A stretch of 62,513 nt of DNA from Bacillota bacterium (GCA_012838305.1 DUPN01000041.1:1-62513), one strand, 5' to 3'; shown: positions 1 to 11,862, counted from the stretch's first letter. The notes: generated by a model not told the origin, from the letters alone. Program-made: numbers and translations.

Positions 1-1074
1 ATTATTGGCTGTGGAGGCATTGCCAACGGCAAACATATGCCGGCATTGGCCAAACTTCCGAATGTGGAAATGGTCGCCTTTTGCGACATTGAGCGTTCCA
101 GGGCTGAAAAGGCTGCCCAGGAGTATGGAGCAAAAGAAGCCCAGGTGTATCAGGACTATGTTCAGCTTCTTAAGGAGGAGTCTCTGGATGTGGTGCACGT
201 GTGCACGCCCAATAGCTCCCATGCACCCATCACCATTGCCTCCCTTGAGGCCGGTTGTCACGTCATGTGCGAAAAACCCATGGCGAAGACCGCCCAAGAG
301 GCCTGGGCGATGGTGGCTGCCGCCAAACGTACCGGCAAGAAACTTACCATTGGCTACCAGAACCGTTTTCGCAGCGACAGCGAATACCTAAAGAAGGCTT
401 GTGAACGGGGGGATCTAGGGGAGATTTACTTCGCCAAAGCAAGGGCCCTCCGTCGCCGGGCAGTGCCAACCTGGGGCGTGTTCCTTGATGAAGAGAAACA
501 GGGCGGAGGATCCCTCATTGACATTGGCACCCATGCCTTGGACTTGACGCTGTGGATGATGGACAACTACCGCCCGAAGTACGTGGTGGCAACAACCTAC
601 CACAAGCTGAACAAGCGCGAGAATGCAGCCAATGCCTGGGGACCCTGGGATCCGAAGAAGTTTCAAGTGGAGGACTCTGCCTTCGGGTTTATGGTGATGG
701 AGGATGGAGCCACCATTATTCTCGAATCCAGCTGGGCTCTGAATACTCTGTTTGAAGGGGAAGCCCGGACCATTCTCCATGGAACAGAAGGCGGAGCCGA
801 TATGGAAGACGGACTGCGCATTAATGGAGAGGACTTGGGCAAGCTCTACACTAAAACGCCCGCTCTAGGAAACAGCGGAGTGGCTTTCTATGATGGAAAG
901 AAGGAACGTGAGGCGGATCGGGAAGCGCGTCTGTGGATCGAGAGTGTCGTCAACAACACGTCCCCTTTGGTCTTGCCAGAGCAGGCCGCCATGGTGACAG
1001 AGATCCTCGAGGCGATGTATCAGTCGGCCCGGCAGGGCGGACCGGTGTTTTTCGAGAATGGACGCAGGAAATAG
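1..1074 (+). CDS. Gfo/Idh/MocA family oxidoreductase, 5' partial
   Basis: NAD(P)-dependent sugar or cyclitol dehydrogenase family; the substrate cannot be told from sequence. The reading frame is open from base 1. Its first codons give an IIGCGGIANGKH Rossmann start, so the true start codon lies upstream of the window and the ATG at 37 is internal. Visible family marks are the EKPMA segment carrying the catalytic lysine and GGSLIDIGTHALDL in the C-terminal alpha/beta domain. The stop at 1072-1074 is followed directly by a strong terminator, so this gene ends its transcript and is separate from the sporulation operon downstream. Confidence 0.9.
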   Translation: MIGCGGIANGKHMPALAKLPNVEMVAFCDIERSRAEKAAQEYGAKEAQVYQDYVQLLKEESLDVVHVCTPNSSHAPITIASLEAGCHVMCEKPMAKTAQEAWAMVAAAKRTGKKLTIGYQNRFRSDSEYLKKACERGDLGEIYFAKARALRRRAVPTWGVFLDEEKQGGGSLIDIGTHALDLTLWMMDNYRPKYVVATTYHKLNKRENAANAWGPWDPKKFQVEDSAFGFMVMEDGATIILESSWALNTLFEGEARTILHGTEGGADMEDGLRINGEDLGKLYTKTPALGNSGVAFYDGKKEREADREARLWIESVVNNTSPLVLPEQAAMVTEILEAMYQSARQGGPVFFENGRRK

Positions 1075-1087
1075 AACTTGCACTTGT

Positions 1088-1123
1088 GAGGTTGGGCCTA
1101 AGGGTCTAACCTCTTTTTTTTTT
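1088..1123 (+). terminator. Rho-independent terminator after the oxidoreductase
   Basis: GAGGTT (1088-1093) pairs with AACCTC (1108-1113), with extra pairing in the loop, followed by ten T residues (1114-1123). It separates the oxidoreductase from yqfC. Confidence 0.9.
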
Positions 1124-1152
1124 GCATAATTTTAGAGGAGAGGAGGTAGACA

Positions 1153-1431
1153 ATGGGGCCAGTTATGAACAGAACGCTAAGACGAAGACTCGCCCACACT
1201 CTGGATCTGCCAGCCGCGGTATTGCTGGATCAGGCCACCATTCACTTGATGGGCGACGCTGAAGCGCGAATCGTCAACCATAGGGGACTGGTACAGTATA
1301 CCAGCCTTTGCATCAAAGCCCGCTCGTTGCAGGGAATGATTGAACTCACAGGCGAAGACCTGGAAATCGTCTCCTTTTCTTCCAGCGAGATGAAAATCGC
1401 AGGACGAATTCGACAGGTGGTATTGAAATGA
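1153..1431 (+). CDS. yqfC: Sporulation protein YqfC
   Basis: A 92-residue YqfC-family protein, close to the usual length of about 93. The family is sporulation-associated and its biochemical role is unknown. The start at ATG 1153 is set by AGGAGGT at 1141-1147, five bases upstream; the ATG at 1165 is less likely. The sequence has the family's LPAAVLLDQATIHLMGDAEARI-type beginning. It overlaps yqfD by ATGA, and this yqfC-yqfD-phoH order matches Bacillus. It is good evidence for an endospore former. Confidence 0.88.
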   Translation: MGPVMNRTLRRRLAHTLDLPAAVLLDQATIHLMGDAEARIVNHRGLVQYTSLCIKARSLQGMIELTGEDLEIVSFSSSEMKIAGRIRQVVLK

Positions 1432-2597
1432 CGTCCTACGGGTGGATGTGGTGGCAGGGATATGTGACCGTTCGCTTAAGGGGACCGGGACTGGAGCGTT
1501 TGCTGAACAAAATAGCGGATCTGGATATTGGCCTGCACAAGGTGGAACGCTTGACTGCAGATGTGATCATTATCCGTCTGAGGGTCAGGGATTTCCGTCG
1601 CTTGCGTCCGCTGCTTCGGGGAACAAGAATCAATGTGTCCATCTTAGACAAGCATGGTGCGGCATTTCTGATCCGGAAGTTCCGGCTGCGCGCATTCTTT
1701 GCTGTCGGTCTTGTGGCTTCGGTCCTGCTCATCCTCTATCTCGGCAATTTCCTCTGGTTTATTGAAGTAACCGGCCTGGAAACGTTGCCCCTAGAAGCAC
1801 TGAAGATGGCCGCTGAAGAACTGGGCTTGCGAGCGGGGACAGCCAAATGCCAGATTCAGCCCCGCGCCGTCGAAGCAGGGCTTATGAAGCGTTTTCCCAG
1901 TCTGGTTTGGGCAGACGTTCGCCTGAATGGGGTCAAGGCCGAGATCCGTCTGGGCGAAGGGGACGGGCTTCAGTCTGAATATGGAACCTCCGGTCAGATT
2001 TATGCCAAGAAAGATGGTTTGGTCACAGAGATTAGGGCCTTGCGGGGTACCCCCCAAGTGAGGGAAGGTGCCACAGTGCGCCAAGGCGACCTTTTGATCG
2101 CAGGGGTATACTCTGATGCTCGGGGGCAAAAACAGTTTGGTGCTGCTCAAGGGATCGTCAAGGCACGAGTTTGGTATGAGGGGGTGGGTGAGACCGCTCT
2201 ACTTCGGTGGGAGCCTATTCCAACGGGACGGAACCATACCCAGTATGTCCTGTCTATTGGTCCGATCACCATTCCCCTAGGTCGGAGTTATGCGCGGGAC
2301 AGCCATCTGGTTGAAGGCAAAGACTGGAACCTCTACTTGGGCAGGGCCATGGTGCCCATCCGCTGGACCCGACTCGAGTACCAAGAAGTGGAACGAGTCA
2401 GCATACGGGTCGCAGACCAAGAGGCTGAACGGGCGGCCTACGCTTTGGCTTGGGAGAGCCTGATGGCCCAGGGGGTTTCCAGGGAAGCAGTACTCGAAGA
2501 ACGACATAGAACGGACTTGATTATTGATGGCGATGGCCTGCGAGTTACCGTCCAAGTAGAAGTGCAGGAAGACATAGGGCTATTTTTGAGCCAATGA
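1428..2597 (+). CDS. yqfD: Sporulation protein YqfD
   Basis: A 389-residue YqfD-family sporulation membrane protein, close to the roughly 398 residues in Bacillus. One clear transmembrane segment lies near residues 88-110 (FFAVGLVASVLLILYLGNF). It divides a short cytoplasmic N-terminal part from a large extracytoplasmic domain. The start overlaps the yqfC stop by four bases, implying translational coupling. The molecular function is not established; mother-cell expression during sporulation is known for the family but not visible here. Confidence 0.88.
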   Translation: MTSYGWMWWQGYVTVRLRGPGLERLLNKIADLDIGLHKVERLTADVIIIRLRVRDFRRLRPLLRGTRINVSILDKHGAAFLIRKFRLRAFFAVGLVASVLLILYLGNFLWFIEVTGLETLPLEALKMAAEELGLRAGTAKCQIQPRAVEAGLMKRFPSLVWADVRLNGVKAEIRLGEGDGLQSEYGTSGQIYAKKDGLVTEIRALRGTPQVREGATVRQGDLLIAGVYSDARGQKQFGAAQGIVKARVWYEGVGETALLRWEPIPTGRNHTQYVLSIGPITIPLGRSYARDSHLVEGKDWNLYLGRAMVPIRWTRLEYQEVERVSIRVADQEAERAAYALAWESLMAQGVSREAVLEERHRTDLIIDGDGLRVTVQVEVQEDIGLFLSQ

Positions 2598-2598
2598 T

Positions 2599-2627
2599 TT
2601 GCACTTCAGTTGCATTTTGCTTATAAT
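2599..2627 (+). promoter_or_regulatory. SigA-type promoter for phoH
   Basis: TTGCAC at 2599-2604, a 17-bp spacer, then a consensus TATAAT at 2622-2627. Transcription would begin near 2634. This excludes the upstream TTG at 2610 as the phoH start and gives the phoH-to-era block its own vegetative promoter, separate from yqfCD. Confidence 0.85.
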
Positions 2628-2648
2628 AAGGGCATACGAGGACAAAGG

Positions 2649-3608
2649 ATGGTTGATGCGTTGAGTCAAATATTGCGCCTTCGAGATAATGAACAGGCCC
2701 AAGCCGTCAGCGGTAAGAGGGATGAGAATCTGCGTTTAGTGGAGGCTGCCTTCGGCGTAAAGATCATACCCCGCGGGCTGGATCTGTTGATTAGCGGATC
2801 CGATGAGGCAGTGGCCAAGACAAAAAAGGCCTTAACGAACATGGCTGGTTTGGGAACGGGCTTAACCAGCCATGATGTATACTATGCCATCAAGTTAAGC
2901 GAGAACGGCGATTCCACCGTCCTCAATGAACTCAGCTCAGGCATTGTAGTCAGTACCCATAGAGGCAAAATTATCCGGCCGAAAACCGCGGGTCAACGGC
3001 GCTATGTAGGGAGCATTTCCCGCAGCGACATTGTCTTCGCCATAGGACCTGCCGGAACAGGGAAGACCTATCTGGCCATGGCTGTGGCCATCGCCAGCCT
3101 CAAGAAAAAGGAAGTGGAACGGGTCATTTTGACGCGCCCTGCGGTGGAAGCAGGAGAACACCTGGGCTTTCTGCCCGGCGATCTGCAGGACAAGGTGGAC
3201 CCCTATCTCAGGCCGCTCTACGACGCCCTCTATGATATTTTGGGCCAAGAGACCTATCAGAAGTACCGCGAGAAGGGCATCATCGAGATCGCGCCTTTGG
3301 CCTATATGCGCGGGCGAACCCTCGATGATAGCTTTATCATTCTTGATGAGGCCCAAAACTGCACGCCAGCCCAAATGAAGATGTTCCTGACGCGCCTGGG
3401 TTTTGGATCGAAGGCAGTGATCACAGGCGACATCACGCAAGTGGACTTGCCCCGAGGAAAGACATCGGGTCTGGTTCAGATCCAAAAAATCCTCAGGGGC
3501 GTAGAAGGAATAGGTTTCTGCTATTTGCACGAAAGCGATGTGGTTCGCCATCCTTTAGTACAACGCATCATTCAAGCCTATGACAGCTATGATAAGTCCC
3601 ACTCCTAG
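2649..3608 (+). CDS. phoH: PhoH family ATPase (PhoH-like protein)
   Basis: A 319-residue cytoplasmic P-loop ATPase of the PhoH/YbeZ type, usually linked to YbeY and RNA metabolism. The Walker A motif is GPAGTGKTYLA and the Walker B is SFIILDEAQN. An N-terminal KH-like region precedes the ATPase core. ATG 2649 is chosen because GAGG lies at 2638-2641 and the promoter's expected start point is about 2634. The neighbours pgpH and ybeY are its conserved partners. Confidence 0.93.
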   Translation: MVDALSQILRLRDNEQAQAVSGKRDENLRLVEAAFGVKIIPRGLDLLISGSDEAVAKTKKALTNMAGLGTGLTSHDVYYAIKLSENGDSTVLNELSSGIVVSTHRGKIIRPKTAGQRRYVGSISRSDIVFAIGPAGTGKTYLAMAVAIASLKKKEVERVILTRPAVEAGEHLGFLPGDLQDKVDPYLRPLYDALYDILGQETYQKYREKGIIEIAPLAYMRGRTLDDSFIILDEAQNCTPAQMKMFLTRLGFGSKAVITGDITQVDLPRGKTSGLVQIQKILRGVEGIGFCYLHESDVVRHPLVQRIIQAYDSYDKSHS

Positions 3609-3618
3609 GAGGCGTATC

Positions 3619-5802
3619 GTGAAACGAAAGAACAAGAGTCGCGCGGGAACACAAACCAGACAGTTTTGGCACGAGTTTGTTAAGGGAACCGGCTTTCGGC
3701 ACTGGCTCTTAGGTGCGCTTCTTACTGCCGTGATACTGGCTATTGTGTTCTTCAATGCCTTGCCCCAAGGGGCACATGTTGAGGTCGGGCAGGTGGCCAG
3801 AAAAGATTTGGCCGCACCAATTACTGCGGTGAATACAGGAGAAACAGAGCGCCTCAGGGAAGAAGCGGCCAGGCAGATGGTTCTCCAGGTGAACGAAGAC
3901 CCCAGTTTTTATGTGATGAATCCTGCCATTGTCTTGCGGGTGGAAGAAAACCTTACCGGCATTTTGAATCTTGTACGCTTGGGAATTGCGCTGGAACCTG
4001 TGGAAGATGCGGGTTTTGAAAGTGCCCCCGAGGCACTGTCGGTTTCGGAGATTGATCGCCGCTTGATTCGGGATTGGAAGATGGAGATCCCCCAGTCCAC
4101 CTTGGAAGCCATTACGGCACTATCCTTTGCCGAATACGATCAATTTGCCCAGACCACGACGGATTTGGTCCTGAAAACCATGGACGAGAGGATCAGCGAA
4201 GACGGTCTGCGCGATGCTCGCGACTCCTTTGAAGCCTCTATCGGAGCTAGCAGTCTTGGAGGAGAGGCTGCAGCAGCTGCCACCCTGATCGGACGACAGC
4301 TCATCCAGCCCAATTTGGTTCTGGATACAGAAAAGGTGAATCGCGCACGCCAAGAGGCCATGGATGCGGTGGAGCCTGTCCGGATTATGCAAGGCGAGAT
4401 CATTGTCCGTAAAGGCGATGTGGTACGTCCTGAGCATGTTACCCTTTTGCAGGATGTGGGTTTGATTAAGACAGGCCGCGACTATGGTGCCCTGGCGGGC
4501 ATGGCTTTTTTTGTCCTGGCCTGCATGGCTCTACTGGCCTTGTTCTTCTATCATCATCGCCCGGATCTCCTGGGAAGCGGTGCACTGTTGGCACTTGTAG
4601 GCTCGGTCTTGATCGCGGTATTGTTAATCGGCAAATTGTTTAGTCTAAACAGCTGGCCGCTTGCTCCCTATCTGAACCCCTCGGCCTTGGTAGGTCTTCT
4701 GCTCACTTTGCTGATCGATGCCCGAGTTGCCAGTATCTCCACTGTGATTATTGCGATTTTGCTAGGGCTGGTTCATGAGATGAACTGGGTGATCACCGTC
4801 CTTACCCTAGCCGGCGGTTTGGTAGCTGTCTTAAGCATCTCGAAGGTAAGTCAACGGGGGGACTTGATGCGAGCGGGTTTCATCGTTGGTGGAGTCAATT
4901 TTTTGCTCATGATCTCTCTGGGCTTGGTTGGACAGAACAGCGATTTGATCATCCATAGTTATCTGGGGCTTTTATCCGGTGTATTAGCGTCCATCGTGGC
5001 CATTGGTGCTCTACCCTATTTGGAGAGTGTGTTCAAGATCACCTCTCCCATTCGCCTCCTTGAGCTATCGAACCCGAATCATCCCCTCCTGCGTCGGCTG
5101 ATGCTGGAAGCCCCCGGCACCTATCACCACAGTATTCTAGTGGGGAACTTGGCAGAAGCTGCCGCTGAAGCGGTTGGGGCTGACGGCCTTTTGGCGCGGG
5201 TTGGTTCGCATTATCATGACATCGGTAAACTGCGCCGACCGTACTTTTTCGTTGAGAATCAGGTGGGGAAGGATAATCCCCATGATAAGATGGCACCGTC
5301 CCTCTCTACACTCATTATTACCTCCCACGTCAAGGATGGGATTGAGCTGGCCAATGAGTTCAAACTTCCGGATGTGGTTACCCAGTTTATTGCGCAGCAT
5401 CATGGTACGGATTTGGTGCGCTTCTTCTATCATAGAGCCTGTGAGTCCAGCGATGACGACTCAATCAGCGAGACAGACTATCGTTACCCCGGACCTAAAC
5501 CGCAGGGACGCGAAGTAGCTATTGTGTCTCTGGCCGATGCGGCCGAAGCTGCAGTGCGGTCCATCTCCAGACCAAACCCTGGGAAAATCGAAGGCTTGGT
5601 GCGCAAGATTATTAAGGATCGCCTAAATTCAGGCGAACTCGATGAAAGCGACTTGACCTTCCAGGACATGGACAGAATCGCCACCGCCTTCACGAAGGTG
5701 ATCATGGGAATGTTCCACTCCCGGGTGGAATATCCCGAACAGATCACGAAAGAAGAAATCGAGGGGAAGAGAGCTAAGAATGGACGTTCTGATCAACAGT
5801 GA
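3619..5802 (+). CDS. pgpH: 7TM-HD cyclic-di-AMP phosphodiesterase PgpH/YqfF
   Basis: A 727-residue membrane phosphodiesterase of the 7TMR-HDED/HD family; characterised members hydrolyse c-di-AMP. Order: N-terminal TM (LLGALLTAVILAIVFF), an extracytoplasmic domain of about 270 residues, a block of seven helices, then a cytoplasmic HD domain with TYHHS near residue 500 and HDIGK near 533. GTG 3619 is preferred because TAGGAGG lies at 3606-3612, six bases upstream. An upstream ATG at 3580 lies inside phoH without such a site. The end overlaps ybeY by 23 nt. Confidence 0.93.
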   Translation: MKRKNKSRAGTQTRQFWHEFVKGTGFRHWLLGALLTAVILAIVFFNALPQGAHVEVGQVARKDLAAPITAVNTGETERLREEAARQMVLQVNEDPSFYVMNPAIVLRVEENLTGILNLVRLGIALEPVEDAGFESAPEALSVSEIDRRLIRDWKMEIPQSTLEAITALSFAEYDQFAQTTTDLVLKTMDERISEDGLRDARDSFEASIGASSLGGEAAAAATLIGRQLIQPNLVLDTEKVNRARQEAMDAVEPVRIMQGEIIVRKGDVVRPEHVTLLQDVGLIKTGRDYGALAGMAFFVLACMALLALFFYHHRPDLLGSGALLALVGSVLIAVLLIGKLFSLNSWPLAPYLNPSALVGLLLTLLIDARVASISTVIIAILLGLVHEMNWVITVLTLAGGLVAVLSISKVSQRGDLMRAGFIVGGVNFLLMISLGLVGQNSDLIIHSYLGLLSGVLASIVAIGALPYLESVFKITSPIRLLELSNPNHPLLRRLMLEAPGTYHHSILVGNLAEAAAEAVGADGLLARVGSHYHDIGKLRRPYFFVENQVGKDNPHDKMAPSLSTLIITSHVKDGIELANEFKLPDVVTQFIAQHHGTDLVRFFYHRACESSDDDSISETDYRYPGPKPQGREVAIVSLADAAEAAVRSISRPNPGKIEGLVRKIIKDRLNSGELDESDLTFQDMDRIATAFTKVIMGMFHSRVEYPEQITKEEIEGKRAKNGRSDQQ

Positions 5803-6247
5803 GTTAGATGGGGACGTAGTGCATCCCTATGAAAACCTGGTCAGACAGGGCTTGGAGTGCGCGGCCCAGTTGCACGATCTCCAGGGAACCCTGGAGGTCA
5901 GCGTCTCATTTGTGGACGATGGGACCATACAGATACTCAATCGGGAGTATCGCAGCATGGACGCTCCCACCGATGTGCTCTCTTTCCCTCAGGACGATGA
6001 TGGGGGGTTCGTTGCCTTGGAGGGGATGCCCGCTGTCTTGGGGGATATTGTGATTTCTCTGGAACGGGCCCAGAGCCAGGCAGCCGAGTTCGGGCACAGC
6101 GTGGAGCGAGAGGTTGTGTACCTTGCAGTGCATGGGTTCTTGCACTTGCTTGGGTATGATCACCATGATCCCGAGGAGCAAAGGATCATGCGGGAGCAGG
6201 AAGAAAGGGTGTTAGCACAGCTCGAATTGGGGAGAGATTACAGGTGA
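5780..6247 (+). CDS. ybeY: Endoribonuclease YbeY (rRNA maturation factor)
   Basis: A single-domain zinc endoribonuclease of 155 residues needed for 16S rRNA 3' maturation and ribosome quality control in characterised bacteria. The three-histidine zinc motif is intact: HGFLHLLGYDHHDPEE. The PTDVLSFP segment is also typical. It starts inside the 3' end of pgpH and its stop overlaps the dgkA GTG, so it is translated within the phoH-to-era operon. Confidence 0.95.
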   Translation: MDVLINSELDGDVVHPYENLVRQGLECAAQLHDLQGTLEVSVSFVDDGTIQILNREYRSMDAPTDVLSFPQDDDGGFVALEGMPAVLGDIVISLERAQSQAAEFGHSVEREVVYLAVHGFLHLLGYDHHDPEEQRIMREQEERVLAQLELGRDYR

Positions 6248-6600
6248 AGCAGCGACGGCTTTACGACAGCGTGAAGGATGCGGTCAGGGGTATTGTTTAT
6301 GTGCTGCGTTCAGAAAAGAACATGCGGATTCACATCGCCCTTGGGCTTGCAGTGATTGTGCTGGCCATTGTTTTGGATGTCCCTCGCTTGGAGCTGATGA
6401 TTCTCATTTTGACCATAGGCATTATGTATGTTGCGGAGCTGGTTAATACGGCCTTAGAAGAAGTGGTCAACCTGATTACAAGAGACTATCACCCTTTGGC
6501 CGGGGTAGTAAAAAACATCGCAGCCGGGTCTGTCTTGGTGGCGGCCCTAACGGCTCTTTGCATTGGTTACCTCGTATTCAAAGGTTACTTTATGCCCTAA
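6244..6600 (+). CDS. dgkA: Diacylglycerol/undecaprenol kinase
   Basis: A 118-residue integral membrane lipid kinase. In Gram-positive bacteria this family mostly phosphorylates undecaprenol, feeding the carrier lipid pool for peptidoglycan. Three transmembrane segments are visible, and the signature ELVNTALEEVVNL matches the catalytic helix. The GTG start overlaps the ybeY stop (GTGA). The undecaprenol preference is inferred from Gram-positive homologues. Confidence 0.92.
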   Translation: MKQRRLYDSVKDAVRGIVYVLRSEKNMRIHIALGLAVIVLAIVLDVPRLELMILILTIGIMYVAELVNTALEEVVNLITRDYHPLAGVVKNIAAGSVLVAALTALCIGYLVFKGYFMP

Positions 6601-6613
6601 AGGTGGGAGATAT

Positions 6614-7030
6614 ATGCGAGCGCGTGAGTTGATGGAATGCGCCATAGAGGCAAGGAAGCAAGCTTATGTTCCATATTCAAACTATAAGGTGGGGGCAGCC
6701 GTCCTCGATCAGAGCGGCCGGGTCTTCACCGGCTGCAATATTGAGAATGCAGCCTACAGCCCTACGAACTGTGCAGAACGGACTGCGATTTTCAAGGCCA
6801 TTTCAGAAGGGTCCCTGCGTTTTGCGGCTTTGGCTATTGTGGCCGATTCTCCCCGCGCCGTTACGCCCTGCGGTGTCTGCCGACAAGTTATGGCTGAGTT
6901 CTTTCAACCCGACACTCCTGTCTATCTAGGCAATCTGCAGGGGGAGATCGTAGCAACTACGTTCCAGGAGCTCTTGCCTGGCGCTTTCACGTCTGCAGCT
7001 ATGAACCTTGAGGTTAAAGGCGATGAATAG
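6614..7030 (+). CDS. cdd: Cytidine deaminase
   Basis: Converts cytidine and deoxycytidine to uridine forms in pyrimidine salvage. It has 138 residues, the normal size of the tetrameric enzyme. The zinc site is complete: NCAERTA with the proton-shuttling glutamate, and TPCGVCRQ with two cysteine ligands. ATG 6614 follows an AGGTGGGA ribosome site; longer in-frame starts fall inside dgkA. It overlaps era by eight bases. Confidence 0.95.
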   Translation: MRARELMECAIEARKQAYVPYSNYKVGAAVLDQSGRVFTGCNIENAAYSPTNCAERTAIFKAISEGSLRFAALAIVADSPRAVTPCGVCRQVMAEFFQPDTPVYLGNLQGEIVATTFQELLPGAFTSAAMNLEVKGDE

Positions 7031-7913
7031 GGGCTTTCGTTCGGGTTTTGTTGCGGTGGTAGGTCGGCCCAATGTAGGTAAGTCTACCCTTTTGAACGCA
7101 CTGATCGGCCACAAGGTGGCCATTGTGTCGAACAAACCTCAGACCACGCGCAACACCATCCAGTGTGTGCTAACCCGGGACGACGCGCAGATCGTCTTTC
7201 TTGATACGCCCGGAATACATAAACCCCTGCATAAGCTGGGGGAGTATATGGTGAAAAGCGCCTTTCATGCCCTCGATGATGTGGATTTGGTATTGTGGCT
7301 CGTGGAAATGGGTAAATGGACCCCAGCCGATGAACATATCCTGCGTGAGCTGGCCGAAGTAAAGCAGCCCGTGTGTTTAGTGGCCAACAAAGCGGATCAA
7401 ATTAACGGGGAGGAGCAAGAGCGCTTTCTGAGGGAAATGACCCTAAGACGTGATTTTGCCTTTGTTTTGGGAATCTCGGCTGTGGAGGGCACCAATCTTC
7501 CCGCTTTGGTTCAATCCATTGTGGACGGTCTAGAGGAGGGTCCCCAGTATTATCCCGAGGACTGGATTACTGATCATCCCGAGCGATTTGTGATTGCTGA
7601 GTTTATTCGGGAGGAGCTTTTGGTCCGAACAGAAGAGGAGATTCCCCATTCCATCGCCGTTGATGTGGATGAGATTAAGGAAGATCCGCAGCAGAACCTG
7701 ATGCGGATTCGCGCCACCATCTATGTGGAACGGGACAGCCAGAAAGGAATTGTGATCGGTAAGAGTGGTCAGATGCTCAAGGAAGTGGGTACCGGTGCTC
7801 GTCTCCAGATCGAACGGCTGCTAGGAGTGAGGGTTTACCTCGAGCTGTGGGTGAAGGTCAAGAAGGACTGGCGCAACAAACCGGGTGCCCTCAGGGAATT
7901 TGGGTATGAGTGA
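7023..7913 (+). CDS. era: GTPase Era
   Basis: A GTPase that binds the 3' end of 16S rRNA and assists 30S assembly. It has 296 residues: an N-terminal G domain with GRPNVGKST (G1), DTPGIH (G3) and NKAD (G4), then a C-terminal KH domain with the VIGKSGQMLKEVG loop. ATG 7023 sits inside the cdd stop region with GAGG at 7010-7013. It closes the conserved block; recO and the expected downstream genes are replaced here by sigI-rsgI. Confidence 0.96.
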   Translation: MNRGFRSGFVAVVGRPNVGKSTLLNALIGHKVAIVSNKPQTTRNTIQCVLTRDDAQIVFLDTPGIHKPLHKLGEYMVKSAFHALDDVDLVLWLVEMGKWTPADEHILRELAEVKQPVCLVANKADQINGEEQERFLREMTLRRDFAFVLGISAVEGTNLPALVQSIVDGLEEGPQYYPEDWITDHPERFVIAEFIREELLVRTEEEIPHSIAVDVDEIKEDPQQNLMRIRATIYVERDSQKGIVIGKSGQMLKEVGTGARLQIERLLGVRVYLELWVKVKKDWRNKPGALREFGYE

Positions 7914-7966
7914 CTACCCTCATAATAGTTTCGATTTTGGCGAAAGTTGTCAAGGGAGGTTCAGCA

Positions 7967-8716
7967 ATGATTACTACTCAAGTGGCCCATCAATCGGATG
8001 AACGCAGTCAATTGACGGACCTTGTCATCAAAGCCAAAGCAGGCGATGGCCGCGCTCGTGAACAGATCCTGCAGGACTATCGTCCATTTTACTTACGGGT
8101 AGCCTCAGGCTCCTGCCGCAAGTATCTGGTTTTAGGGCGCGACGATGAGGCTAGTATTGCCATGATAGCATTTAATGAAGCCATCGATTCCTACAATGTG
8201 GATGGAGGAGCATCTTTCCTCAGTTTTGCCGAGATCGTGATCAAACGCCGCATGGTGGACTATTTCCGCCGTCAATCCAAAAAGGCGGATGAGATTCCCT
8301 TATCGAGTTTGGAAAACGATGAGAACGAAGACAGTATCATTCAAAGGATCGAATCCAAAGAGGCCCATACAGTCTTGCAGATTCAAGAAGAAACCGAGGA
8401 GCGGAGGGAAGAGATCTTTCGCCTGGATCAACTCCTTAGTCACTACGGAATTCGTTTCTCCGATCTGGTCAAGATCTCCCCAAAACATCAAGACGCCCGG
8501 GATCGGGCTTTACAGGTGGCGAGAACCTTAGCCAATGACCCGGAGCTCTTGGGCTACTTGACCACTAGGAAATCCTTGCCCCTAAAAGAGCTTGAAGAAC
8601 GGGTGGAGGTAAGTCGCAAGACGCTCGAGCGGCAGAGGAAATACATAATCGCCCTCACACTTGTTTTAGTCGGCGACTTTTATCATCTGCGTGAATATTT
8701 GAACCGACCAGCGTGA
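7967..8716 (+). CDS. sigI: RNA polymerase sigma factor SigI
   Basis: A 249-residue sigma-70 relative of the SigI family. The region-2 segment includes RDDEASIAMIAFNEAIDSYN and FLSFAEIVIKRRMVDYFR, and an HTH-like region 4 lies near the C-terminus. ATG 7967 is selected because GGGAGGT lies at 7954-7960, six bases upstream. The next gene encodes its probable anti-sigma factor RsgI, 16 bp away. In Bacillus SigI responds to heat and envelope stress, and in cellulolytic clostridia to polysaccharides. The signal here is unknown. Confidence 0.92.
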   Translation: MITTQVAHQSDERSQLTDLVIKAKAGDGRAREQILQDYRPFYLRVASGSCRKYLVLGRDDEASIAMIAFNEAIDSYNVDGGASFLSFAEIVIKRRMVDYFRRQSKKADEIPLSSLENDENEDSIIQRIESKEAHTVLQIQEETEERREEIFRLDQLLSHYGIRFSDLVKISPKHQDARDRALQVARTLANDPELLGYLTTRKSLPLKELEERVEVSRKTLERQRKYIIALTLVLVGDFYHLREYLNRPA

Positions 8717-8732
8717 AAAGGAGGGGACCCGT

Positions 8733-9637
8733 GTGAAACATCGTGGGGTTGTTGTGGAGATTGCACCGAAGAATCAAGTGATTGTCATGACTTCTCGGGG
8801 GGAGTTTGTCAAGGTCCCTTTTAAGAAGCATGTCCAGGTGGGGCAAGAAATTCGTTTTAGCCCAAAAAAGGAACGCCTGAGTGCCTGGCAGTTGGGTCTT
8901 GCAGCCACCCTCTTTTTGGCTTTGGTGGGTACTTGGCCTCTGCTCTCTGAACAATTGGTGCCCACCTCCATCGTGCCCGCCTTTATTCTTACTGTTGACA
9001 TCAATCCCAGTCTGGAAATGCAGATCAGCGCCGATCAGAAGGTGCTGGCGGTTGAGGGCCTCAATCGCGATGGGAAGAATCTACTAGCGAATTTGGCCGT
9101 GGTGGGCGACAATTTAGGGCCTGCATTGGAAAAGATCACCGCTCAGGCGGAAAAAATGGGCTATATGAGACAGGGTCAAAACGAGGTGGTTGTGACTATT
9201 GCGTCCCAGCGCAATCAGAATGCCAAACCGCTTGAATTGAAAGGCGGGGGCAGCAGTGGGGAGTATGCAGCACTGGAAAAAGTGATTATGGAGGCCTTTG
9301 GTTCCAGCAGACTGGCCCAAGTGCGGGTGTGGCAAGTACCCCGCTCCTTGCAGACGGAAGCAAAGCTGGCGGGGATTGTTCCCAGCAGGTACCTGGCCAT
9401 TCAGCTGCCGGCCAGCCCAGTGATCCCGCAGCGTTTCGAGACCAGATTGACCATGAGTGATACGCCCGAGGTAGAAGTGGCTGCAAAGCCCCTAACGAAG
9501 ACGTCCACCCTGCAGGCCAGTGCCCAGCAGCGCCCTTCCCTAACACCGTCTCAATGGACGAAGCAGACCATGGATGCAATCAATAGAACAGAGCTGTATA
9601 ATGCGAACTTTTCCCTTACGGCGGTAAAAGGAGACCT

Positions 9638-9641
<4 letters not shown>
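8733..9641 (+). CDS. rsgI: Anti-sigma-I factor RsgI family protein
   Basis: A 302-residue single-pass membrane protein expected to hold SigI inactive. Residues 1-50 form the RsgI N-terminal domain (HRGVVVEIAPKNQVIVMTSR). One TM lies near 50-72 (LGLAATLFLALVGTWPLL). The extracytoplasmic part begins with the family's VDINPSLEMQ segment and ends in a low-complexity Ser/Thr/Pro stretch. I see no carbohydrate-binding module. GTG 8733 follows AAGGAGG. It overlaps queA by four bases. Confidence 0.88.
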
Positions 9642-11801
<2,160 letters not shown>

Positions 11802-11862
11802 AGGAAGATGATGTCCCAAGTCGAAATCTAGTGAGGTGTGAGTAGAGGAGGAGGTGAAGTGC

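Noticed and set aside
2610-2648. TTG start giving phoH 13 extra residues
   Set aside because: It lies within the promoter spacer; transcription should start near 2634, and ATG 2649 has its own ribosome site.
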